From Candidatus Curtissbacteria bacterium RIFCSPLOWO2_01_FULL_41_18 (lineage in GTDB: Bacteria; Patescibacteriota; Microgenomatia; Curtissbacterales; GWA2-41-24), in the NCBI GenBank assembly GCA_001776475.1, contig MFBQ01000027.1, positions 1 through 6,008 on the forward strand: a stretch of 6,008 nucleotides of DNA, read 5' to 3'. This document shows positions 1 to 4,617 of the stretch, piece by piece. Position 1 is the stretch's first letter. Every line of letters starts with the position of its first letter. The position numbers and the translations under genes are program-made. The notes beneath the pieces were generated by a model, which was given only the letters and a program-made list of their open reading frames with translations, was not told the DNA's origin and did no database searches.

Positions 1-601
1 TTGGAGTTTCGAAAAGATTTGTAGCCCTTGATCTTAAATTTTGAGACCAGCTTCCCAGCGCCGAAACTACCCAATCTAAATCCCTACCACAACGCAGAAT
101 TATTCGGTAATGTCTAACTATCGTTTGTCCGTTCTCTCTGCGAACTAGATTAAAATCTTTCGATGGAATTCCGTTTTCTTTAATAACAATCTCAAACCCT
201 TGCATATCCAATTGACTGTTTACATGTAAACCAGCCAGAGGTAAAACCTTCCTTGCAGAAGCGAATAAATATTGGTGACTTCTGTAATAAGAAAATTTTA
301 CTAAGTCTAGCAACGTCTGACGATCACGACTATCTTCAGGCGGTGATACTAATTGCTCCTCAAGCCATTTGTTAAACTCTATATGAGATTCTGGAATTCT
401 TCCTTTACGCCTCAACTGATACTCTGCTTGATAAACCTGTTTAAGTGAAAGTCCGGAAATTCTGCTAATTTCGACTGGCCTCAAACCCGTTATAGCCAAA
501 GGCCAGACTTTGAGCATCGTTCCCCCTTGAGATTGACTAATTCTAACCGAACGCGATGCTTCCGAAACACTACTTATATTATCAGAAACTCCTCTCTCCA
601 T
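1..601 (-). CDS. Uncharacterised HTH-like protein, partial (C-terminus off window)
   Basis: I do not recognise this protein. The minus-strand frame is open for 200 codons from ATG at 601 to the window edge, with no stop reached, so the C-terminus is missing. An in-frame TAA at 611-613 lies just upstream of the ATG. Residues about 42-66 (P-V-E-I-S-R-I-S-G-L-S-L-K-Q-V-Y-Q-A) read like a helix-turn-helix, with a turn at SGLS and a recognition helix LKQVYQAEYQLRRKGR, so DNA binding is inferred. The remainder (KFSYYRSHQYLFASARKVL..., a basic stretch, RHYRIILRCGRDLDWVV) is a mixed alpha/beta soluble sequence with no signal peptide or membrane segment. A second possible start is Met29 (517), preceded by the purine-rich AAGGGGGAACG, which resembles a ribosome binding site; the first ATG has no such site but has a -10-like box 8 nt upstream. 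Function is unknown; a transcriptional regulator or mobile-element DNA-binding protein are both possible. Confidence 0.6.
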   Translation of the reverse strand, partial: MERGVSDNISSVSEASRSVRISQSQGGTMLKVWPLAITGLRPVEISRISGLSLKQVYQAEYQLRRKGRIPESHIEFNKWLEEQLVSPPEDSRDRQTLLDLVKFSYYRSHQYLFASARKVLPLAGLHVNSQLDMQGFEIVIKENGIPSKDFNLVRRENGQTIVRHYRIILRCGRDLDWVVSALGSWSQNLRSRATNLFETP

Positions 602-609
602 AACCGTTA

Positions 610-638
610 GTTATATCACTAAATTTCAACATCTACAA
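610..638 (-). promoter_or_regulatory. Putative promoter of the left HTH-like gene
   Basis: A -35-like TTGTAG (638-633) and a -10-like TATAAC (615-610) are separated by exactly 17 nt. The -10 box ends 8 nt before the ATG at 601, so transcription would begin at or next to the start codon (leaderless mRNA). A short inverted repeat ATAAC-N5-GTTAT (600-614) overlaps the -10 box and start codon and could be an operator, but a 5-bp arm is weak evidence. Confidence 0.4.
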
Positions 639-646
639 CTAAATCG

Positions 647-766
647 CTATATAGAACCCTGTATAGACTCCAATATTTTGTCGTCGATGTCAAAATTAGC
701 ACAGACTTTTTGGATGTCCAAGGCTTCAAGTTTCTGAAACACTTTCGATCTACTCCCCAAACAATA
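647..766 (-). pseudogene. Remnant of a second YebC C-terminus
   Basis: Read on the minus strand after the TAG that ends the 153-aa gene, the same frame continues for 39 codons to a TAG at 649-647. It contains KLEALDIQKVCANFDIDDKI, which aligns with the C-terminus of the intact YebC in this window (KLEDLEAVQKVYANFEIADE) with 14 of 24 residues identical, one single-residue gap and mostly conservative changes (D/E, I/V, L/I). The upstream nine-tenths of a yebC gene is absent, there is no ATG, and no ribosome binding site is apparent, so this is a gene fragment. The similarity covers roughly 733 to 662; upstream of that the residues (YCLGSRSKVFQ) match only loosely. The divergence is too large for a recent tandem duplication and fits a tail inherited from a different yebC allele. 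Confidence 0.65.
690..712 (-). repeat. Direct repeat copy 1 (in yebC tail remnant)
   Basis: This 23-bp stretch, TCAAAATTAGCA(C/T)AGACTTTTTG on the plus strand, matches 1284-1306 at 22 of 23 positions (mismatch at 702). It encodes Q-K-V-C-A-N-F in the remnant. Flanking similarity continues in patches (717-721 and 724-730 match 1314-1318 and 1321-1327) after a 3-nt gap. Confidence 0.7.
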
Positions 767-1228
767 CTAAGGTTCTCTTATATCTCCTAATCTCTCCGCT
801 GCTGTTTTCGCAAGATCTGCAAAAAACTCCGTTAAAAACCTGCTATATTCAGAAACCAAATCATCTGGGTGAATGGACGCGGAAGAAAATCCAATCTCGC
901 CTCTCTCAGTCTTACCAGCAAAGGTATATCCGGTATCGGGCCCACCCCAGGAGAGTTTCTCTCTTGAAGGAGCCACAAGTAACCTTAAATCATTCTCCCT
1001 GTGGTTGTCGAGCCTAATCCACGGTGAAAGAGTCCCGACAGTCAAAATCTTTCCTTCAACTATCAAACCCATATTTAATTCAGATTTAAATGTTAGTGTC
1101 GAAAGATCCAGATAACCTCTGCAAAAATCTACTAAGATTTGAGCTGCAATGTTCTGGCTGGCCATAAAATTTAGAGCCTCTTGAGCACTTTTAATCTCTG
1201 GTCTGGCTTGTTGTGCTTCAACAGCCAT
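767..1228 (-). CDS. Hypothetical protein, 153 aa, downstream of yebC
   Basis: I do not recognise this protein. It is a complete 153-residue ORF starting at ATG 1228, with a good Shine-Dalgarno sequence overlapping the end of yebC, so co-transcription with yebC is likely (18 nt apart). There is no signal peptide, membrane segment or cysteine motif. The N-terminal third is helical (AQEALNFMASQNIAAQILVDFC). The middle is beta-rich (MGLIVEGKILTVGTLSPWIRL, then DLRLLVAP). There is a Gly/Thr-rich patch around WGGPDTGYTF at residues 94-103, and the C-terminus is an amphipathic helix (SEYSRFLTEFFADLAKTAAERL). Its stop TAG is followed in the same frame by the second YebC tail, which suggests that it arrived together with a new yebC 3' end. 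The strong ribosome binding site and long intact frame support it being expressed. Confidence 0.7.
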   Translation of the reverse strand: MAVEAQQARPEIKSAQEALNFMASQNIAAQILVDFCRGYLDLSTLTFKSELNMGLIVEGKILTVGTLSPWIRLDNHRENDLRLLVAPSREKLSWGGPDTGYTFAGKTERGEIGFSSASIHPDDLVSEYSRFLTEFFADLAKTAAERLGDIREP

Positions 1229-1239
1229 CTAAAAATTCA

Positions 1240-1248
1240 CCCCCTCTC
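1240..1248 (-). promoter_or_regulatory. Shine-Dalgarno sequence of the 153-aa gene, overlapping the yebC stop
   Basis: GAGAGGGGG (1248-1240) shares two bases with the TGA stop of yebC and lies about 11 nt before ATG 1228. It fixes the start choice of the downstream gene and implies that ribosomes finishing yebC are well placed to reinitiate. Confidence 0.6.
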
Positions 1249-2002
1249 ACGATTTTATTTGGGCAATAATTTCATCTGCAATCTCAAAATTAGCATAGAC
1301 TTTTTGCACCGCTTCCAAATCTTCAAGCTTATCAATCAGTCCCAAAACCTTTTTTGCAGTCTCCGCATCGCTTACAATTTGCACGGTCGTCGGTTTTTTG
1401 AAAATTTCTGTCGAGATTACAGTTAATCCTTTTTGCACTAAAGCGTTTTTGACTTTTTCAACCTCATTTGGTCTTGTAAAAATTTCCACAAAATCTTTGG
1501 CATCCTCAACATCCTGTGCACCTACATCTGCTGCTATTTCCAAAATATCATCAAGTAATTTTCCACTCTTTTCAACAGTAATTAAACCTGCATCTTCAAA
1601 CATCCAGGAGACCGCCCCGGGTGATGCAAAAGTACCGCCGGCGCGCTCGATTACCCCACGCACTTCAGGTGTTGTGCGATTTCTATTATCCGTTGCCGCT
1701 TCAATAATTAAAGCCACTTTCCCGGGCGCATAACCTTCGTACGTGACGGTTTCAAGCGCTGCTCCGCCACCTTTGCCCAAGCCCCTTTCAATTGCCCTGG
1801 CAATATTTTCTTTGGGCATGTTGGCAGCCCTTGCCTGCTCAATAGCAAGTCTCAACTTAAAATTGGAAGCCGGATCACCGCCGCCGCCCTCACGCGCCGC
1901 GATAGTTATCGCATTGCCAAGTTTTGTAAATACCTGCCCGCGTCGAATATCCGCAGCCCCCTTCTGCCGCTTAATACTGGACCATTTACTATGACCACTC
2001 AT
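1247..2002 (-). CDS. yebC: YebC/PmpR (TACO1) family protein
   Basis: This is an intact 251-residue YebC-family protein, close to the usual 240-250. The hallmark N-terminus MSGHSKWSSIKRQKGAADI is followed by RRGQVFTKLGNAITIAAREGGGGDP (residues about 20-44), the ANMPKENIARAIERG segment and YEGYAPGKVALIIEAATDNRNRT, which leaves no doubt about the family. Members were long annotated as transcriptional regulators (PmpR in Pseudomonas); more recent work on bacterial YebC and mitochondrial TACO1 points to a ribosome-associated role relieving stalling, particularly at proline-rich stretches. The protein is cytosolic with no membrane segment. The ATG at 2002 is the canonical family start; it has no Shine-Dalgarno sequence, and a TATAAT lies 7 nt upstream. 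The gene is commonly next to ruvC-ruvA-ruvB in bacteria; here its downstream neighbour is instead the unknown 153-aa gene. The last 20 or so codons have a diverged second copy at 647-733, so the current 3' end may have been acquired by recombination. Confidence 0.98.
   Translation of the reverse strand: MSGHSKWSSIKRQKGAADIRRGQVFTKLGNAITIAAREGGGGDPASNFKLRLAIEQARAANMPKENIARAIERGLGKGGGAALETVTYEGYAPGKVALIIEAATDNRNRTTPEVRGVIERAGGTFASPGAVSWMFEDAGLITVEKSGKLLDDILEIAADVGAQDVEDAKDFVEIFTRPNEVEKVKNALVQKGLTVISTEIFKKPTTVQIVSDAETAKKVLGLIDKLEDLEAVQKVYANFEIADEIIAQIKS
1284..1306 (-). repeat. Direct repeat copy 2 (in the 3' end of intact yebC)
   Basis: Matches 690-712 at 22 of 23 positions, in the same orientation and 594 bp away. 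It encodes Q-K-V-Y-A-N-F, the most conserved part of the YebC C-terminus. Protein-level constraint explains part of the match, but the neighbouring codons have diverged far more than this block. Confidence 0.7.
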
Positions 2003-2009
2003 CGAAAGA

Positions 2010-2020
2010 ATTATATTATA
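2010..2020 (-). promoter_or_regulatory. Putative -10 region of yebC (leaderless)
   Basis: Two overlapping perfect TATAAT hexamers occur on the minus strand, at 2020-2015 and 2015-2010. The second ends 7 nt before ATG 2002, so a transcript would begin at or within a base or two of the start codon. No good -35 hexamer is visible 16-18 nt upstream, and there is no Shine-Dalgarno sequence (the bases before ATG are TCTTTCG). Confidence 0.45.
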
Positions 2021-2106
2021 TATTAAGAATCAAATAATCTCCATATTTTTACTTTGATCAAAATGAGTACTCAATTTTCTCAAAATTGTTTCATAATTTT
2101 CACTTA

Positions 2107-2135
2107 TTGACTAGTTTTCACTATTATTCTAAGTT
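2107..2135 (+). promoter_or_regulatory. Putative promoter of the TPR gene
   Basis: TTGACT (2107-2112) and TAAGTT (2130-2135) are spaced 17 nt apart, and the weak -10 ends 7 nt before ATG 2143, again placing the transcript start at the start codon. An alternative -10, CATAAT (2092-2097), has a better hexamer but no clear -35. The 140-bp interval 2003-2142 is a divergent promoter region shared with yebC. Confidence 0.4.
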
Positions 2136-2142
2136 GAATGCT

Positions 2143-2835
2143 ATGCTTGATACTGATGCTCGCAGGTGGAAGCGCGAAACTGATCTTAATATACTTTCGC
2201 AACTTGCAATAGAAGCGGCGCTTACTTCAAGTTGGGCGCAAGCAGCCAACATCAACAATAAAATATTGCAAATCTTCAAAGACAATATCGAGGCACTTAA
2301 TCGTCTCGCCTTCGCCCGAACTTGTATGGGAGAAATTCTAAAGGCTCAAAAAACCTACAAGAAAGTTTTAGAGCTAGATCCATATAATCTCATTGCCAAA
2401 AAAAATCTGGAAAAAATTCAGAAACTCGAAAATAATCAAAACGGCAAGGTAACTCCTACCCAAAACCTATCCTCAGTCTTTCTCTATGAACCCGGCAAAA
2501 CCAAAATTATTAATCTTCTAAACTTAGCTCCACCGGTAATACTGGCATCGCTTAATTGTGGCGACAAACTGCAGGTTTACCCTAAAAAACACAGTATCTC
2601 CATTACAATGCAGGATGGCAGCTATCTCGGGGCGCTACCGGATGATTTTTCCCACAGACTTCTTGCTTATATTGACGGAGGTAATAAATACGAAGTTTAT
2701 GTTAAATTTGCCACAACCAAATCATTAACAGTTTTTATCAGGGAAATAGAAAGAGCACCTAAATTTATTAACCAGCCCTCTTTCCAGGAAAACCGCAAGT
2801 ACGAACACGAAAAAGACACTGCTGCTTTTGCTTAA
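2143..2835 (+). CDS. TPR protein with beta-rich (HIRAN-like?) C-terminal domain
   Basis: This is a 230-residue cytosolic protein. Residues about 15-95 are helical and hold two TPR-like units; the second is the clearer, running from IEALNRLAFARTCMGEILKA to YKKVLELDPYN (about 49-82), with the usual Pro at the end of helix B. TPRs bind partner proteins. A charged linker (about 86-105) leads to a domain at about 108-205 rich in short strands: KLQVYPKKHSISITM, DGSYLGALPDDFSHRLLAYI, then YEVYVKFATTKSLTVFIREIE. The order of a basic strand, a GxLP turn, a short helix and a final strand resembles HIRAN-type small barrels, which bind DNA ends in other proteins; this is inference from pattern only. The start is chosen as ATG 2143; an in-frame TTG at 2086 would add 19 residues (rich in His, Phe and Tyr) that do not look like part of the domain. 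It is divergent from yebC and convergent with the next gene (26 nt between stops). Confidence 0.85.
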   Translation: MLDTDARRWKRETDLNILSQLAIEAALTSSWAQAANINNKILQIFKDNIEALNRLAFARTCMGEILKAQKTYKKVLELDPYNLIAKKNLEKIQKLENNQNGKVTPTQNLSSVFLYEPGKTKIINLLNLAPPVILASLNCGDKLQVYPKKHSISITMQDGSYLGALPDDFSHRLLAYIDGGNKYEVYVKFATTKSLTVFIREIERAPKFINQPSFQENRKYEHEKDTAAFA

Positions 2836-2861
2836 AACCCCAGACGCTTAACTCAAAAACT

Positions 2862-3311
2862 TCACTTAAGATCACTTAGCAAAAACTCCCCACTCAAATT
2901 CTGGTTTTTACCCGCTTGTTTGGTGGAAGTATCCTCATTTTCACTGGCAACTTTTTGTTGTTTTTGTAACTTATATGCCGCTAACTTACGCTCTGCCTCA
3001 GCGATAGATTGCTCACCGGCCTGATCTTGCCCTGCCTCCTGTCCCTGCTCCCAAAGAAATGGCTCCCTGCCAAAACCTTGATCCCCAGTAACATCTGGCA
3101 AAGACTCCTCCGCCGAACTTAGTCTGGCCTGCACATTGGATAAATCTGCAATTTGTGAAGGTGTTGTCTCTATCTCCTGCCTATAACCATCAGCAGATAG
3201 GCTTTTGCTACCCGAAGATGATACTTGCTTACTTTGTTCCCTTATCAAGGAAGCCAGGGCAATTATAAATGAAAAGATTAAAATCAAAATTGCGACTATT
3301 ACAAAAATCAT
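2862..3311 (-). CDS. Single-pass membrane protein with disordered Q/E/S-rich tail, 149 aa
   Basis: I recognise no family. Residues 2-23 (IFVIVAILILIFSFIIALASLI) form one strong N-terminal membrane segment with almost nothing before it. It is followed by Arg and Lys, so it probably acts as an uncleaved anchor; topology is uncertain. The remaining 125 residues are low-complexity and hydrophilic, rich in Ser, Gln, Glu and Lys (EQGQEAGQDQAGEQSIAEAE, then KLQKQQKVASE), with a possible short coiled-coil around residues 100-122, and end in a small hydrophobic motif, GEFLLSDLK. Its ATG overlaps the stop of the LytR_C-type gene by ATGA (3311-3308), so it is translationally coupled and very likely works with that envelope protein. 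The simple composition means the sequence is probably fast-evolving and detectable only through context. Confidence 0.75.
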   Translation of the reverse strand: MIFVIVAILILIFSFIIALASLIREQSKQVSSSGSKSLSADGYRQEIETTPSQIADLSNVQARLSSAEESLPDVTGDQGFGREPFLWEQGQEAGQDQAGEQSIAEAERKLAAYKLQKQQKVASENEDTSTKQAGKNQNLSGEFLLSDLK

Positions 3312-4315
3312 TCAAAATACTCCTTGGCAAAATCTTGGCCTAAGACCAATATGATTTGGCCATCGGAAGCATCTCCTTCAAGCGTGTCTTTTATATCACA
3401 GTTGAAAACTTTTGCCAAATAACTGGCTGTGTAAGAACTTTTATTCTTCGCCAAAATAAATGTCTTATCGTAAAACCCATCACTATTTTCAATCTCGACT
3501 ACTTTCCCTCCAAGACTGCTCACAAAACTATAGGCAAGCTTACCAGCATCTGCCCTGCCGCTAGAATTTTTAATCCGGATTTTGGAATCGTCATTAACTA
3601 TCCCAAAATTTTGCAAATACTTAGAAATTTCCCTGTTTAAAGAAACAACATCCGCACCTAAAACCCTTTGATTATCCGCAGTCAAGATTTCCTCTCTATG
3701 GCCTGACAAATCCACTATTGCTAAGCGTTCTACACTTAAGGCTTTTAACTGCCACCATAACTTAAACGCATCTATTCGAGTAATATTTGTATTCTTGATA
3801 TCTTTTCCCCATCCTGCTGTCAATAATTCAAAAGGGGTAACAATAGATGCAAAGTCTGCAAAAAATTTTTTCGAATAACTCTCATCCATCATATTTTCGT
3901 TTTTTAACATAATATAATTATCTATTTTGGCGCCAAAAACATGTGACATCACCTTAGTAAAACTTACATCAGCATCTATCTGTTCTGAAATCACCTCGAT
4001 AGGATTTTTTCTATCCCCGGTCTCGTAATTTGTGTCGGGCGCAATAGAAAGTATGCTCATTTGCCTAGAATCTGGCTGATATATAAACACAGAAGGATTG
4101 GTCGTATTAATAGCCAGCACCAAGGCAGACCTACTATCCCAGTTCGAACTTGCTATTTTACTTTTCCAGGATATACTTTTAAAAAGACCGTTAATTATTG
4201 CAAAAACTAGAGTTATCGTTATGAAGACTGAGAAAAGACTCTGCCAACTCTTTTTAACTTGATGTTTTTGCCAACCCTGCCTGGTACTTTGCGAAACAGA
4301 AGAGTATCTCCTCAT
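3308..4315 (-). CDS. Membrane-anchored LCP-like / LytR_C domain protein
   Basis: This is a 335-residue protein with a basic cytoplasmic N-terminus, one membrane segment at about 26-45 (SLFSVFITITLVFAIINGLF) and an extracytoplasmic remainder. The last 92 residues (244-335) fit LytR_C: SKIRIKNSSGRADAGKLAYSF, then a GGKVVEI strand, KTFILAKNKSS, an ASYLAKVF helix and a final QIILVLGQDF. The middle (about 63-230) has an LCP-like layout, with ALVLAINT, MSILSIAPDTNYETG in the place of the usual SIPRDT strand, and FGAKIDNYIMLKNE in the place of GVKIDYYV. The Arg expected in PRDT is absent (A-P-D-T), so transferase activity like that of LytR-CpsA-Psr enzymes, which attach polymers to peptidoglycan, is doubtful; a structural or binding envelope role is my inference. 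ATG 4315 has GAGG at 4326-4323. It follows the 44-aa gene and is coupled by ATGA to the 149-aa membrane protein. Confidence 0.85.
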   Translation of the reverse strand: MRRYSSVSQSTRQGWQKHQVKKSWQSLFSVFITITLVFAIINGLFKSISWKSKIASSNWDSRSALVLAINTTNPSVFIYQPDSRQMSILSIAPDTNYETGDRKNPIEVISEQIDADVSFTKVMSHVFGAKIDNYIMLKNENMMDESYSKKFFADFASIVTPFELLTAGWGKDIKNTNITRIDAFKLWWQLKALSVERLAIVDLSGHREEILTADNQRVLGADVVSLNREISKYLQNFGIVNDDSKIRIKNSSGRADAGKLAYSFVSSLGGKVVEIENSDGFYDKTFILAKNKSSYTASYLAKVFNCDIKDTLEGDASDGQIILVLGQDFAKEYFE

Positions 4316-4390
4316 AACTAAACCTCACTATAATCAGCAAAGCTTAGTCTGCCCAAAAATTTTCCTTTGACGCTTACCTCGCCAATAAGG

Positions 4391-4525
4391 TTACTTCCCT
4401 TTTCTCCCGATGATTTCTACTGTTGGAACCGGCTGAATTTTGACGATCTTAAAAGCCTGTTTTTGAAGCTTCTCCTTTTTGGGCTTTTTGCGATCGCCCT
4501 TATAATAACTCCCAAAATTCCCCAT
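4391..4525 (-). CDS. Small basic protein, 44 aa
   Basis: This is a complete 44-codon gene starting MGNFGSYYKGDRKKPKKEKL and ending VEIIGRKGK. It is strongly basic (12 Lys and 2 Arg), with a Gly/Tyr N-terminus, a Lys/Pro middle and a short hydrophobic stretch AFKIVKIQPVPTVEII near the end; no Cys or membrane segment. GGAAGGAG (4538-4531), 5 nt before the ATG, is the strongest Shine-Dalgarno sequence in the window and the main reason to accept so short a gene. From memory, CPR genomes carry similar short Lys-rich proteins (Y-Y-x-G-D-K/R-K-K-P-K near the start, E-I/V-I-G-K-K-K near the end), but I could not verify this. It heads the operon with the LytR_C-type gene; nucleic-acid or ribosome binding is only suggested by charge. 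The plus-strand open frame over the same bases is a shadow. Confidence 0.7.
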   Translation of the reverse strand: MGNFGSYYKGDRKKPKKEKLQKQAFKIVKIQPVPTVEIIGRKGK

Positions 4526-4530
4526 ATGGT

Positions 4531-4538
4531 CTCCTTCC
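4531..4538 (-). promoter_or_regulatory. Strong Shine-Dalgarno sequence of the 44-aa gene
   Basis: GGAAGGAG sits 5 nt before ATG 4525. It decides the start of the small gene and contrasts with the three genes in this window that lack any such site. Confidence 0.75.
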
Positions 4539-4573
4539 GACAAACATTCCCATCCTAAATCCCCTCTAAATTA

Positions 4574-4602
4574 ATTTTATCAGTCATAATCAAACAGTAC
4601 AA
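4574..4602 (-). promoter_or_regulatory. Putative promoter of the small-protein / LytR_C operon
   Basis: TTGTAC (4602-4597) and TAAAAT (4579-4574, five of six bases of consensus) are separated by 17 nt. The predicted transcript start near 4567 gives a leader of about 42 nt carrying the strong Shine-Dalgarno sequence. The site lies in the 92-bp gap between the antiporter stop and the small gene, so the operon can be expressed independently of the antiporter; no hairpin terminator is visible in that gap. Confidence 0.45.
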
Positions 4603-4617
4603 ATAAACAGATGGGTC

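Noticed and set aside
647..769. Recoded stop codon (TAG read as sense) joining the 153-aa gene to the YebC tail
   Set aside because: Stops elsewhere in the window (TGA for yebC and the LytR_C gene, TAA for the antiporter and 44-aa gene) behave normally, and nothing indicates TAG reassignment; a gene boundary is simpler.
873..1426. Plus-strand open frames of 80 and 81 codons opposite the 153-aa gene and the yebC end
   Set aside because: Antisense shadows; no start signals, and composition mirrors the minus-strand genes.
1398..1994. Plus-strand open frames of 111 and 83 codons opposite yebC
   Set aside because: They lie antisense to the unmistakable yebC gene, are Ser/Pro/Ala-rich as expected for complementary reading, and have no ribosome binding site.
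2086..2142. Upstream TTG start extending the TPR protein by 19 residues
   Set aside because: The added residues are not domain-like, TTG 2086 lacks a ribosome binding site, and the promoter-like boxes fall within this stretch.
2836..2861. Possible bidirectional terminator between the convergent genes (CTTAA...TTAAG)
   Set aside because: Only a 5-bp AT-rich stem with a 14-nt loop and no adjacent T-run; too weak to call.
4367..4558. Plus-strand 63-codon hydrophobic frame
   Set aside because: Complement of the Lys-rich 44-aa gene (Lys codons AAA/AAG read as Phe/Leu on the other strand), which has the far better ribosome binding site.
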